DNA of 64,000 nt from UBA10438 sp044238605 (GCA_044238605.1 JBIICY010000005.1:124001-188000), one strand, 5' to 3'; shown: positions 43,834-53,175, counted from the first letter of the stretch. Numbers and translations are program-made. Notes: a model not told the origin generated them from the sequence alone.

Positions 43834-44883
43834 CTATCGCGAAGCGATCGACGTGGTATGCTTTGCGGCAATCTTTTCGTTCGTAAGAGCCTTTAGGAAT
43901 ATCTCGATTGAGGCAACTTCTTTATCAGAGAGTTTTGTGCCTACCTGGTGCCACCCCATTAGTCGAATAGCTTCCTTTAGCGTCCCAACAGTGCCGTCAT
44001 GGAAGTACGGCCATGTAGCGGCTACATTTCGCAGAGATGGTACCTTGAACATCAGGCTATCGGCGGGATCCTTTGTTACGCCATGCCTGCCGGCATCCTT
44101 TGATGGGTATGGATTCACAAGGCCCAGTTTTTGATACATCCCACCGCCGAATAACGAACCGGAGTGACATGCAATGCAGCCAGCATTGATGAACGTGTGA
44201 AGTCCGCGCTGCTCCTGCGCCGTCAGGGCTGATGTATCGCCACCAATCCACTTGTCATATCGAGACGGACTTACAAGCGTGCGTTCGAACGCTGCAATAG
44301 CCTTGGCTACGTTTCCAAACGTAAGTGCCCGCTTATCCTTAGGAAACGTAGCTGCGAATTGCGTCTTATATGATTCTACGGTACTGAGTTTCGATTCAAC
44401 AGTCTTCGGAGATTCCATGCCCATTTCTACAGGATTTACCACTGGCCCCTTTGCCTGAGCTTCGAGATCTTCGGCACGACCGTCCCAGAACTGTACAAAG
44501 TGGAAGCCTGCATTCAGCGAGGATGGGCTGTTGCGAGCGCCACGTTTTCCGAGTGCTCCTGGTGAGGTAGGTTCGTTATCTACGCCAGCACCACCGTTAT
44601 CCACGTTGTGGCAGGTGTTGCAGGACTGCTTATCGTTGATAGACAACCGAACATCATGGTAGAGCTCTTTGCCCAACGCAACAAGCTCCGGTGAATCCAT
44701 TTCGCTACCCGGCATAGAACTCGGCAGAGCCGGAAACAACGCAGACGCTTGCTCGAACAGTTCCTTTTGCTCGGCCTGTGTTAGAGGAGGCATAACCTCC
44801 TGCTGAACTGGTTTGTCTTGTGTGTTGCTGCAGCCTATAACGAGCGCTACGATCAGCGATAGAAACGGTACGGAATTTTTCAT
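43834..44883 (-). CDS. Di-heme cytochrome c peroxidase (MauG/CcpA family), lipoprotein
   Basis: The protein has 349 residues from ATG 44883. The lipobox is LIVALVIGCSN. Two heme c sites are present: CNTCH (residues 88-92) and CIACH (236-240). Typical motifs are PGALGKRGARNSPSSLNAGF, FWDGRAEDLEAQAKGPVVNP, EMGM, and FKVPSLRNVAATWPYFHDG. These periplasmic enzymes reduce hydrogen peroxide with electrons from a cytochrome or cupredoxin. It is divergent from a Rieske protein gene across 158 bp, and the two could share control. Confidence 0.93.
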   Translation of the reverse strand: MKNSVPFLSLIVALVIGCSNTQDKPVQQEVMPPLTQAEQKELFEQASALFPALPSSMPGSEMDSPELVALGKELYHDVRLSINDKQSCNTCHNVDNGGAGVDNEPTSPGALGKRGARNSPSSLNAGFHFVQFWDGRAEDLEAQAKGPVVNPVEMGMESPKTVESKLSTVESYKTQFAATFPKDKRALTFGNVAKAIAAFERTLVSPSRYDKWIGGDTSALTAQEQRGLHTFINAGCIACHSGSLFGGGMYQKLGLVNPYPSKDAGRHGVTKDPADSLMFKVPSLRNVAATWPYFHDGTVGTLKEAIRLMGWHQVGTKLSDKEVASIEIFLKALTNEKIAAKHTTSIASR

Positions 44884-45041
44884 GTGGATTTGACTGTTGA
44901 GATGAAGCGAATTTAGAAAAAGTGGTAACGCTGCTCGGTTGTAAATAGTTCTCACGATCATAAAACAGTGAGCTGTAACGTTCGTCAGCCTTCACGGTAT
45001 TGCACAGTTGTACGTTTTTCATCGACAAGTAGGTTCCGAAC

Positions 45042-45458
45042 ATGAATCGTAAAGAGTTTGTTCAGCAGTCCTTCTTTGGACTTACGGTCTTTGCCACGGG
45101 CGTGGGATTAGCTCAATGCCTCGGTGGCTGTACGTCTTCTACTGCTCCAACGGATGTAGACATCACGCTAGATCTAACGGCACCTGAAAACGCCGCTCTA
45201 AAGCAAGTAGGGGGCTCGTTGCGTACCAACGGAATCATTGTTGCCCGTGTAGCAGAGAGCGAATACCTTGCAGTACAGAGTGCCTGCACGCATGAAGGTG
45301 CGACGATAAGATGGCAACAGTCGGCAAATCAGTTTCAATGTCCCGAACACGGAGCTGCATTCTCTCGCAATGGGGCGGTTGCGCGCGGACCCGCAAGAAC
45401 AAACCTTGTCAGCTACACAGTTACTGTGAGCAGCTCCACTCTACGCATTACATCGTAA
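45042..45458 (+). CDS. Rieske 2Fe-2S protein, secreted, probable lipoprotein
   Basis: The 138-residue protein has one Rieske domain. The cluster ligands are C82-T-H84 and C100-P-E-H103 (SACTHEGATIRW, FQCPEHGAAFS). The N-terminus (NRKEFVQQSFFGLTVFATG) is like a Tat or lipoprotein signal, with a Cys at position 30 (LAQCLGGCTSS). It lacks an attached cytochrome b or a second domain. The nearby di-heme peroxidase suggests periplasmic electron transfer, but no partner complex (cytochrome b) is present in the window. Confidence 0.87.
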   Translation: MNRKEFVQQSFFGLTVFATGVGLAQCLGGCTSSTAPTDVDITLDLTAPENAALKQVGGSLRTNGIIVARVAESEYLAVQSACTHEGATIRWQQSANQFQCPEHGAAFSRNGAVARGPARTNLVSYTVTVSSSTLRITS

Positions 45459-45461
45459 AGG

Positions 45462-45971
45462 TTAAAACAGCCGTCCGACCAAACTAAGAGTAACGTTTGG
45501 CAGTACCTTCCATATGCTGAGCTCTGATGACTGTTGAAGCTGCTCCGCAATTGGGTTTAGAATTGGTCCGCCATCGATCATCAACAGCCAAGATCTACGT
45601 TCGCCCAATGCTATCGCAGCTCCTAGTTCAAGGCTGTATAAGCCGGTTGTTGCCCGGGGGTCGTCTAACAATGGAGTACTCAACTGGTGGTACTTACCAC
45701 CAAAGTACAGTGTCTTGCCCAGCGGATATACCCCGCCACCAATACTCAAGGTGTTAATGAGTATCGACGTAGCAGCATCAGCATCTACATAGAACACGGG
45801 TTGATCATCATTAGCGGCAACGTAACGCCCACGAACCCCTAGAATAAATGGCAGCCCTAATCGCGGTCCAACATAGAGTCCGCCGTGATTAATCGGTTCT
45901 GCATATTGCGCTGTTGAGTGCGCTCGGCACACCAACAGCAAACAACCCACTAGCAGTGTTTTCCATACCAT
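45462..45971 (-). CDS. Predicted secreted beta-barrel protein, unknown
   Basis: The 169-residue protein starts at ATG 45971, 10 bp from the divergent cystatin-like gene. The signal peptide is WKTLLVGCLLLVCRAHSTAQ. The rest is strand-rich (GLYVGPRLGLPFILGVRGRY, LSIGGGVYPLGKTLYFGGKY) and ends with LPNVTLSLVGRLF, an outer-membrane barrel type end. I do not recognise the family. It is convergent with the Rieske gene, only 3 bp away. Confidence 0.5.
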   Translation of the reverse strand: MVWKTLLVGCLLLVCRAHSTAQYAEPINHGGLYVGPRLGLPFILGVRGRYVAANDDQPVFYVDADAATSILINTLSIGGGVYPLGKTLYFGGKYHQLSTPLLDDPRATTGLYSLELGAAIALGERRSWLLMIDGGPILNPIAEQLQQSSELSIWKVLPNVTLSLVGRLF

Positions 45972-45981
45972 CGTACTTCTG

Positions 45982-46350
45982 ATGAACACGTCTTCACTCC
46001 TCGTCGCAATGATCGTTACTACAATGCTTGTGAGCTGTGGCTCCACATCCTCAACTGTCACGTCCAGCTCAACAATGACAGGGTCCTATTCCGCCGTTGA
46101 TGCAAATGATGCTGACGCTCTAGCGTGTGCAACATATGCAGTATCGGTTCAAGAACCACAAGGCACGGTTCAACTTGTAGACGTTCTCGAAGCTCAGCGT
46201 CAGGTGGTTGCAGGAATGAACTATCGACTCAAACTCTCCATCCTACGACGTGGCATCCCAGAAATAGCCACAACTGTTGTATGGTCTAAACTCGACGGCA
46301 GCAAAGAAGTGACGTCGTTTGAGAAACAGCGAGTAGCGAACAGCGAGTAG
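45982..46350 (+). CDS. Cystatin-like lipoprotein
   Basis: The 122-residue protein has a lipobox (TMLVSCGS, Cys19), a Ser/Thr-rich linker, and a single cystatin-like domain: NDADALACATYAVSVQ (helix), then EAQRQVVAGMNYRLKLSIL with the QxVxG motif at residues 74-78, then EIATTVVWSKLDGSKEV. Animal cystatins use QxVxG to inhibit papain-like cysteine proteases. Bacterial homologues exist but are little studied. The last codons lie in a 14-bp tandem repeat that continues past the stop. Confidence 0.72.
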   Translation: MNTSSLLVAMIVTTMLVSCGSTSSTVTSSSTMTGSYSAVDANDADALACATYAVSVQEPQGTVQLVDVLEAQRQVVAGMNYRLKLSILRRGIPEIATTVVWSKLDGSKEVTSFEKQRVANSE

Positions 46351-46426
46351 CGAACAGCGAATAGCGACAAGTACCCACGTACCCAGTAATCCGTAATCAG
46401 TCCCTAGTCCCTAGTCCCTAGTACCT
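46326..46426. repeat. Short tandem repeats between cystatin-like and DUF2279 genes
   Basis: Three copies of a 14-bp unit (ACAGCGAGTAGCGA; the third has one change) occupy 46326-46367, the first two overlapping the 3' end of the cystatin-like gene. Three copies of AGTCCCT and one AGTACCT occupy 46399-46426, ending over the stop of the minus-strand gene. Little other sequence lies between. They look like slippage-made repeats with no evident function. Confidence 0.85.
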
Positions 46427-47251
46427 GATTCCATACCACACCACATTCGGTGATATCTGAACAGCTGGTGCAGGCAGGTGATAAAGATGTAGCGTCCGCA
46501 TTATGTCGCGTAGCCACGCAGGTAGGCCCTCAATCCGTGCAAGGTTCCAGTCAAGTGATACGAACACTCTGTGCTGGCCCCCTCCCATGCCATCGAGGTT
46601 TTGTACGGAATGGCCTACGGCAAGCCCGAGCCACGGCGGCACATTTTTGAATGTTGACGTTGGTGCTAGGTCGTGGATGTTAACGCTAAGCCAATGCGTT
46701 GTTGAGGTGTAGTCATCGATGATGGCGTTGTAATATCCGTTACGAAAATCTCGCGATGGCCAGAATGATATCTGCAGATCGATGGCACGGAGTGATGGGT
46801 AGTAGTGCTTAAGCACAGGTAGCGAGATGCCGATCATGTTGGCTGTGATATCGCCCCATGAGAAACCATACTTCTGACTAAATCCATCTCGGACTTCGAT
46901 GTAGGTTTGGTACGCGGTTGCAACTCCTGCGGCCGACCAAACAGCACTGACAGAGTCCATGCCGGTCCAGAGAAAGAGATCTGCATAGGCAGTCGTAGCT
47001 ATGAATGCAAACGTTGCATGACCATACTTATCAGCATTGAGTGCGTACCGATAGTCGTTATCGGTGTTGATATGGAAGTCTGTTGGTGTGCCCTTCCACC
47101 AGAGGTCATTCAGCACTGCATGACCTACGATGAATCCGCCTGCTGTTACTCCCCCAACAATTCCGAGCCTCGTACACGAGATTGTGCTATCAGACTCTTT
47201 TGCCTGTGTTGCAACAGCGCAGGCAAGCAGTAAGATGAGCAAGCACCGCAT
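46418..47251 (-). CDS. DUF2279 (YfiM-like) membrane lipoprotein-type protein
   Basis: The protein has about 277 residues from ATG 47251; a GTG at 47257 adds two and overlaps the MFS stop. The N-terminus CLLILLLACAVATQAKES is a signal peptide. DUF2279 features are NADKYGHATFAFIATTAYAD, YIEVRDGFSQKYGFSWGDIT and ANMIGISLPVLK. The C-terminal half is beta-rich. The family is thought to sit at the envelope; the function is unknown. It is transcribed with the upstream MFS gene. Confidence 0.72.
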   Translation of the reverse strand: MRCLLILLLACAVATQAKESDSTISCTRLGIVGGVTAGGFIVGHAVLNDLWWKGTPTDFHINTDNDYRYALNADKYGHATFAFIATTAYADLFLWTGMDSVSAVWSAAGVATAYQTYIEVRDGFSQKYGFSWGDITANMIGISLPVLKHYYPSLRAIDLQISFWPSRDFRNGYYNAIIDDYTSTTHWLSVNIHDLAPTSTFKNVPPWLGLAVGHSVQNLDGMGGGQHRVFVSLDWNLARIEGLPAWLRDIMRTLHLYHLPAPAVQISPNVVWYGIRY

Positions 47252-47256
47252 GCCCA

Positions 47257-48591
47257 CTACCCAATCTGCTTATGGGGTCGTGTTGCCATGTAGACGAGAA
47301 ATGCACTCACGAGCGTAAAGCATGCAAGCACATAGAATGGGGCGTCGGGATGATAGCTTGAACTACGCAGACGTCCGATAACCTCGGGGCCAATCTGTCC
47401 ACCAAGGTTCGAGATAGAGTTGATCATTGCAATGCCCGCTACAGCCGCCGAGCCGCGAAGGAGTGTTGTTGGTAAACTCCAGAACAGTCCACCGTAGGCT
47501 AGCGTACCACTGGTCACGATTGTGATGGCAATGATCGACGGAACCGGGTCGGGATCGACCAATGCAAACATCAGTAGGCCAACAGTACATGCAAGAAGAG
47601 ATCCGGCTATGTGCCATCTGCGCTCCTGGGTGCGGTCGGAGTTACGAGCCATAACGATCATTACAAGTCCGCCGATGCCCCATGGAATAAGAGAAACTAG
47701 TCCGACCTTGAGGTAATCCTGCTTACCTACACCGATCTCTGTCAATATCGTTGGCAACCAGAAGTTGATGGCATACGTAATTGTGATGCCGAGCATGTTA
47801 GCAAATGTGAGCAACCACACGCGGCTGTCCGAGAATGCCTGACGAAACGAATGGTTGGCCGTGCCACTTGTATGTTCCTGTGACGAGGCAACCGCATCAA
47901 GCACATCCTGCTTTTGGGACTCCGTTAGCCAGGGGGCTTGACGTGGGCCATTTGGCAGCTTGAGATAGAGTACAACACCCATCACAACCGCAGGAACCGC
48001 CTCGATGATGAACAACCAGCGCCATCCTTGCCATGCGCCAATTCCGTGGAGGTATTCCATAAGAAAGCCAGAGAGCGGACCGCCAACGATGTTGGCAACA
48101 GCAATTCCAAACATAAACGATGCAATTGTTCGCCCCCTCATAGCGGCCGGATACCAGTACGTTAAGTAGAGGATGATGCCTGGAAAGAATCCTGCTTCAC
48201 TTAATCCGAGAAGAAATCGCAGTGCATAGAGTCCAAACTCATGATCTGGCAGACCAAACATCGCCGGTAGTGGACCCCACGGGATCACGTCCACAAATGC
48301 AAACAGTCCAGAAACGATGCCCCATGTAAACATGATGCGCGATATCCAGACCCGTGCACCGAGACGGTGCAGCAGGATGTTGCTGGGAACCTCAAAAATG
48401 AAGTAGCCGATAAAGAAGATTCCCGCTCCAAACCCGTACACAACATCCGAATATCCTAGATCTGCGGCCATCTGTAGTTTGGCATAGCCAATGTTCACTC
48501 GATCGAGAAACGAAATGACATAGCTTATGAAGAGAATCGGGATAAGTCGTCGAGAGACGATGCGATAGGTTTCTTGTGTGTTGCTGTTCAT
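47257..48591 (-). CDS. MFS transporter, anion:cation symporter (ACS/GudP-like)
   Basis: The protein has about 444 residues from ATG 48591 and 12 predicted helices. Helix 1 ends with SYVISFLDRVNIGYAKLQM, the DRxNIGxA pattern of the ACS family (GudP, ExuT, phthalate and tartrate carriers). Helix 4 has LRFLLGLSEAGFFPGIILYL, followed by WYPAAMRGRTIASFM. The substrate is probably an organic acid or sugar acid, not fixed by sequence. It is divergent from the DagK-like gene, 41 bp away. Confidence 0.85.
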   Translation of the reverse strand: MNSNTQETYRIVSRRLIPILFISYVISFLDRVNIGYAKLQMAADLGYSDVVYGFGAGIFFIGYFIFEVPSNILLHRLGARVWISRIMFTWGIVSGLFAFVDVIPWGPLPAMFGLPDHEFGLYALRFLLGLSEAGFFPGIILYLTYWYPAAMRGRTIASFMFGIAVANIVGGPLSGFLMEYLHGIGAWQGWRWLFIIEAVPAVVMGVVLYLKLPNGPRQAPWLTESQKQDVLDAVASSQEHTSGTANHSFRQAFSDSRVWLLTFANMLGITITYAINFWLPTILTEIGVGKQDYLKVGLVSLIPWGIGGLVMIVMARNSDRTQERRWHIAGSLLACTVGLLMFALVDPDPVPSIIAITIVTSGTLAYGGLFWSLPTTLLRGSAAVAGIAMINSISNLGGQIGPEVIGRLRSSSYHPDAPFYVLACFTLVSAFLVYMATRPHKQIG

Positions 48592-48632
48592 AGCGCACAA
48601 AATAATAATAAGCATGTGTAGTTTTCCGCTGC

Positions 48633-49505
48633 ATGAAAACCATACTGATATGCCATGGTAGACTTCGTAGTCACCCGCTCGTGTGCAAAGTCGTTAGTGA
48701 GTATGCCGCAGAATTGCTCTGTACAACGCGCACTCGGCATGCTTGCGATCTCGCATCGTCTATTGATGAGCGTTCTGACATACTCCTCGTTGCAGGGGGC
48801 GATGGCACCCTGCATGAAGTCATCGATGGGATGATGCAGCGTCCGGTAGAGTCACGACCTCCAATTCTCCTCATCCCCCTCGGATCAGGCAACGATACCG
48901 CCCGCATGATAGGTGCGCGTGCAACCCTGGCCGACATTCAACGACGGATAAGCGCACAACAGGCAAAGGACTGGGATGTTCTTGAATGCACTATTGGCGC
49001 TGAGCAGGTAACCAGATACTGCACAAATGTGCTTGATGTCGGGTTCGGCGGAGAGGTAGCCCGCCGATATACAAACGGGCTTCGTAAACTGCCTGCGCGG
49101 CTGGGATATGTTACGGCAACGCTGCAGGGATTTGTATCGTCAAAAGCGCGTCGCATGTCAGTTAGGATCGACGATGTACTGATTGACGACGAAATGCTGC
49201 TCACTGCAGTTGCAAACAGCAAGTGGTTTGGCAGCGGAATTGGCATTGCTCCGCTTGCCCAACCCGATGATGGTGTTTTCGACATAACGGTTGTGAAGAA
49301 TGTCGGGCCGTTGACGTATGCCCGTTTTCTGCCGGATCTCATGCGGGGAGTTCCTATTCGCGATCCTCGAATACACTATCATTCCGGAAGGGAATGCACG
49401 ATTACAACCAACGAGCCCCTTCCCATAGAGATTGACGGTGAGTTCGTTGGCTTCACGCCGATTATGGTGAAGGTTCATCACAAGGCAGTTAGATTGCTTG
49501 TATGA
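48633..49505 (+). CDS. Diacylglycerol/lipid kinase family protein
   Basis: The 290-residue protein has the DAGK catalytic domain: ILLVAGGDGTLHEVIDGMMQ with the GGDGT motif, followed by LLIPLGSGNDTARMIG (the GTGND site, here GSGND). The C-terminal beta sandwich has ITTNEPLPIEIDGEFVG. This is the YegS/DgkB-type soluble lipid kinase, which phosphorylates diacylglycerol or a related lipid. It heads an ATGA-coupled operon with three more genes. The extra His-rich N-terminus is normal for the family. Confidence 0.86.
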   Translation: MKTILICHGRLRSHPLVCKVVSEYAAELLCTTRTRHACDLASSIDERSDILLVAGGDGTLHEVIDGMMQRPVESRPPILLIPLGSGNDTARMIGARATLADIQRRISAQQAKDWDVLECTIGAEQVTRYCTNVLDVGFGGEVARRYTNGLRKLPARLGYVTATLQGFVSSKARRMSVRIDDVLIDDEMLLTAVANSKWFGSGIGIAPLAQPDDGVFDITVVKNVGPLTYARFLPDLMRGVPIRDPRIHYHSGRECTITTNEPLPIEIDGEFVGFTPIMVKVHHKAVRLLV

Positions 49506-50056
49506 TGCAACTCCCTCTGGATATGGGTAATGGATATGTGCTGGAAGACATGACGATTGAAGAATTCAACGCCGTCTATACCAGCCGTCAGGAAGAGTAT
49601 TTCAAGACATCGCTCATCGTAGACGTTGTGTCGCATTTATCGACTGCAGAACAACAGCAGGCCCAGCAACGACGTACTGCGTTTCCAGCTGTTTGGCGAA
49701 TGCAATGGGCTGTTACGTACAATGGAGTACTTGTTGGGTGGACGTATGCCTATCAGCAGGATCACGAAACCCTCTATATGTGCAATACTGCTCTAGATCC
49801 TGCACATCGGGGTAAGGGTCTCTACACAAGAATCCTCAGCATCGTGCTCGATTATGCCCACATGAAGGGCTTTCAAGTTGTAACGTCGAAGCATTATGCG
49901 TCAAACAATGCCGTGATTGTTCCTAAGCTTAAGGCGGGATTCATTATCACAGGTATGGCGCTTGATGAGAAGTACGGACTTATGGTGCACTTGACAAGGT
50001 ACCTGCACCCCGAACGAGAAAAGCTAGCTATCAACCGAATTGGAGAAACACGGTGA
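49502..50056 (+). CDS. GNAT-family N-acetyltransferase
   Basis: The 184-residue protein has a GNAT fold: YNGVLVGWTYAYQQDHETLY (strand 2-4) and the acetyl-CoA site ALDPAHRGKGLYTRILSIVL, with the R/Q-x-x-G-x-G/A pattern seen as HRGKGLYT. The last third (GFQVVTSKHYASNNAVIVPK) is the splayed strand region. The substrate is unknown. The start overlaps the lipid kinase stop by ATGA and its stop overlaps the next GTG start. Confidence 0.82.
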   Translation: MMQLPLDMGNGYVLEDMTIEEFNAVYTSRQEEYFKTSLIVDVVSHLSTAEQQQAQQRRTAFPAVWRMQWAVTYNGVLVGWTYAYQQDHETLYMCNTALDPAHRGKGLYTRILSIVLDYAHMKGFQVVTSKHYASNNAVIVPKLKAGFIITGMALDEKYGLMVHLTRYLHPEREKLAINRIGETR

Positions 50057-50832
50057 TTCAAAGAATTGTACTTGCTGCGCTTGGATTCTGCCTGCCATTA
50101 GGGCTGATTGCGGGTGATCTTACTACGGGTGTTGTTGAAAAGACGATTTCCAATGGATCGCAAAGCAGCTTGTCGCGTATTCATTACGCACACTACATCG
50201 TAGACGAATCAATGCCGGCATATCAGCGAACGGTAAACGAGATTGTGTCGTTTGGCGTACAAGTAAGCTCTGAGGATGATCGAGAAGGTACATATCGTGT
50301 TGACCGCGCTTACTTTCAGCGGGTGCTTGATGATCTGGCATCGCTTTTCAGACAATATATAGTCAGCGCTAATGATGTCAATGAGGCACCTTGGTCTCTC
50401 GTTGATTCAACGCACATCGAAGATGATGTGATGTTGAATGATATGTCCACGAACATGATACAGCTATACCGAACCCACTACGAGTTTACCGGTGGTGCGC
50501 ATGGGAATTCTTGGACGAGTGTGACGCATGTGTCGAAAAAAACGGGCAAGAAGCTCAGCGTTCTCGGCGACATCATCGTCAACGAGAAAGAGTTTGTTCG
50601 GATTGCAGAAAAGTATTTTCGCAAGCAAAGGAAGCTTGGACCAAAGGCGTCGTTGCGAAAGGCGGGTTATGACATGATTGGCGATGCATTCGTCATAAGC
50701 GAAAACGTCATGTTTACAGATGATTCTCTTGTCTTGATCTACAACCCCTATGAGATAGCTCCCTATGTGATGGGAGAGATTAGAATCACAATTCCATTGT
50801 CTGAAGTTAAAGGTATAGTCACCTTGCAATGA
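50053..50832 (+). CDS. Secreted DUF3298-type protein
   Basis: The 259-residue protein starts at GTG 50053, overlapping the GNAT stop. The signal peptide is IVLAALGFCLPLGLIAGD. It has the DUF4163/DUF3298 pattern found in RsiV and PdaC: MPAYQRTVNEIVSFGVQ, the YRTHYEFTGGAHGNSWTSVT with the GGAHG motif, then GKKLSVLGDIIVN, FVISENVMFTDDSLVLIYNP and YEIAPYVMGE. The family may bind cell-wall or lysozyme-like partners. Its position before the TonB receptor is conserved only by operon coupling here. Confidence 0.83.
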   Translation: MIQRIVLAALGFCLPLGLIAGDLTTGVVEKTISNGSQSSLSRIHYAHYIVDESMPAYQRTVNEIVSFGVQVSSEDDREGTYRVDRAYFQRVLDDLASLFRQYIVSANDVNEAPWSLVDSTHIEDDVMLNDMSTNMIQLYRTHYEFTGGAHGNSWTSVTHVSKKTGKKLSVLGDIIVNEKEFVRIAEKYFRKQRKLGPKASLRKAGYDMIGDAFVISENVMFTDDSLVLIYNPYEIAPYVMGEIRITIPLSEVKGIVTLQ

Positions 50833-53066
50833 CAAACCTTTTTCTAGCTCTAATACTCTCACTTTGTCAAGCATCAATTCCTGCTGTAGCTCAGACAGAT
50901 ACGGTATCGAGAGATTCGGCACGAGTGCAGATGGCGGAACGTATTGTTGTTTCCGTTAGTAAGTGGGATGAAGAACAGCGGTCTATCTCGAGGCAGATTA
51001 CAGTTGTATCTGCTCAAGATGTCAGAGCAAACAATCCTCAGACGGCCGCCGATTTGCTGAGCACCACAGGCGAAGTATACGTGCAGAAGAGTCAGGCCGG
51101 AGGTGGCAGCCCACGGTTACGTGGCTTTGCAGCAAATAATGTTCTGATGGTGGTAGACGGTGTTCGGCTGAATAATGCCATCTACCGATCTGGTAATCTG
51201 CAGAACATCATTCAGATAGATCCCAATTCACTTGAACGCACAGAGGTGCTCTTCGGGCCAGGTTCTGTTCAGTATGGGTCCGATGCATTGGGTGGAGTGA
51301 TAACGTTTCAAACACATCAGCCCCGTTACTCGGATACACTTGTGCGTTATCATGGCAGTTCCATGCTGCGAATCAGTTCGGCCACGAATGAGAAGACACT
51401 TAGCTCAGATCTAGAGATACAGGGTGATGGATTGGCCTCATATACAGCAGTTACCTTCTCAGACTTCGGAGATGTTATCTCTGGAGGTACGTTCAATCCT
51501 CAGGTGCCGGATTTTGGTAGAAGAGACTGGTATGTGACGAGGCTAAACGGAGTTGATACACAGGTAGTCAATACGAGTCCATTACGTCAAGTGTATAGTG
51601 GCTATAGTCAAATCAATGTGCTGGAGCGACTGCGGGCAAACATCAGTGAATCATGGAATATGAACGCACTGTTGATGTTCACGACATCAAGTAACATTCC
51701 TCGTTATGACAGGTTGGTGGAGCTTCGAACACAGAATGATGTTTCGCGTCCGCGAAGTGCAGAGTGGTACTATGGACCGCAGCTGCTGAGTCTTAATGCG
51801 ATTACTTTGAATGGTACCAACGTTTCTTCCTGGGCAGACGATATTGCAATAACAGCATCATACCAGTGGTGCAAAGAGTCAAGACACTCGCGACCATTCC
51901 AAAGCGACTGGCTTCGTAATCAACAGGAGCGGGTATCGATTCTATCGCTGAATGTCGACACACGTCTGCGTATCGGCAATCCTGAGTATGATCGAGACGT
52001 GTATTATGGGATCGAAGTTTCACATCAAGATGTTACATCAACTGCGCATGAATCGAACATCGTTACAACGATAGCGCGCCCTGCAGTAACGCGATATCCC
52101 GATGGTGGCTCTACATACGACACCTATGCGGCATATGGAATGCTGAGATGGGGCTTCACGGAATCGCTATCTATCTCGGCGGGTATTCGTGCAACGTCGA
52201 TAGCATTGGGTTCTGCGTTTTCAGACACAACGCTCTTTCGTGTGCCATTTACGAACATTGAAATGCGTCCGTCTGCACTAACCGGGTCTATAGGTGCAAC
52301 ATGGCTACCTGCAGAGAGACTTGCAGTACATGCTAATGTTGCCTCTGGCTTTCGCGCACCCAATGTAGACGACGCCGCAAAAGTGTTTGATTCTGAACCA
52401 GGAAGAATCGTTGTGCCGAACCCACTGCTTGGACCAGTTTATGTGACGACTGCTGAGGCGGGCATTGAGCTAGAGTTTGCCGAGGATTGGACGTTCACAA
52501 CGAACGCATATCGCTCATGGTTGCAGGATGCAATGGAGCAGCGGCCCTTTCGGCTTAATGGACAAGACACGATTGAATTCAACGGTGTGCCTAGTGAGGT
52601 TACTGCTCTACAAAATGTTGGACGAGGCAAGATCGAGGGTGTCTCTGTGAGTATTCGAGGAGATGTTACACCAGAGCTTTCATTTACTGCAACAACAACC
52701 TATACATACGGTCGTGATCTTACGAATGATGTTCCGTTAGAACATGTCGTTCCAGCATTTGGTATGGTCTCTCTTTCATGGAAAGCAAGTCGAGAACTGG
52801 TGCTTTCAGCTCAGGCCGAATGGTCGGCAGCATGGCTCGAGCCCGATATCTCTCCAGCTGATCGGCCCCTTGTCAATATCAACTTCCCCCCAGGCGGGCT
52901 GCCTGCATGGGCGGTTGCTCATGTGCGTGCAGCGTACTCGCCACTTCCATGGCTAACTATGCAAGGGGCTATCGAGAACATGTTTGATCTGCAGTATCGT
53001 ACTGCTGGATCTGGTATCTCTGCGCCAGGCAGAAACATCCGTTTTACACTCAGGACGACTTGGTAG
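50829..53066 (+). CDS. TonB-dependent outer-membrane receptor
   Basis: The 745-residue protein has a signal peptide (FLALILSLCQASIPAVAQ), then a plug domain (ITVVSAQDVRANNPQTAADL, GGGSPRLRGFAANNVLMVVD, LERTEVLFGPGSVQYGSDAL, GGVITFQT). The rest is a 22-strand barrel ending ENMFDLQYRTAGSGISAPGR and FTLRTTW. The plug features resemble those of heme/hemoglobin and vitamin-B12 type receptors, so iron or heme is a fair guess, helped by the Dps gene downstream. It ends the ATGA-coupled operon that begins with the lipid kinase. Confidence 0.9.
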   Translation: MTNLFLALILSLCQASIPAVAQTDTVSRDSARVQMAERIVVSVSKWDEEQRSISRQITVVSAQDVRANNPQTAADLLSTTGEVYVQKSQAGGGSPRLRGFAANNVLMVVDGVRLNNAIYRSGNLQNIIQIDPNSLERTEVLFGPGSVQYGSDALGGVITFQTHQPRYSDTLVRYHGSSMLRISSATNEKTLSSDLEIQGDGLASYTAVTFSDFGDVISGGTFNPQVPDFGRRDWYVTRLNGVDTQVVNTSPLRQVYSGYSQINVLERLRANISESWNMNALLMFTTSSNIPRYDRLVELRTQNDVSRPRSAEWYYGPQLLSLNAITLNGTNVSSWADDIAITASYQWCKESRHSRPFQSDWLRNQQERVSILSLNVDTRLRIGNPEYDRDVYYGIEVSHQDVTSTAHESNIVTTIARPAVTRYPDGGSTYDTYAAYGMLRWGFTESLSISAGIRATSIALGSAFSDTTLFRVPFTNIEMRPSALTGSIGATWLPAERLAVHANVASGFRAPNVDDAAKVFDSEPGRIVVPNPLLGPVYVTTAEAGIELEFAEDWTFTTNAYRSWLQDAMEQRPFRLNGQDTIEFNGVPSEVTALQNVGRGKIEGVSVSIRGDVTPELSFTATTTYTYGRDLTNDVPLEHVVPAFGMVSLSWKASRELVLSAQAEWSAAWLEPDISPADRPLVNINFPPGGLPAWAVAHVRAAYSPLPWLTMQGAIENMFDLQYRTAGSGISAPGRNIRFTLRTTW

Positions 53067-53175
53067 GGTATTGACCAGAGGCCAATACGTAGAGATGCCG
53101 CGACAATGAATGTACTCAATAGCATGAAGGATCGTCATCCTCGTATTACACCACACCTGCAAAGGTTGTACTAAG

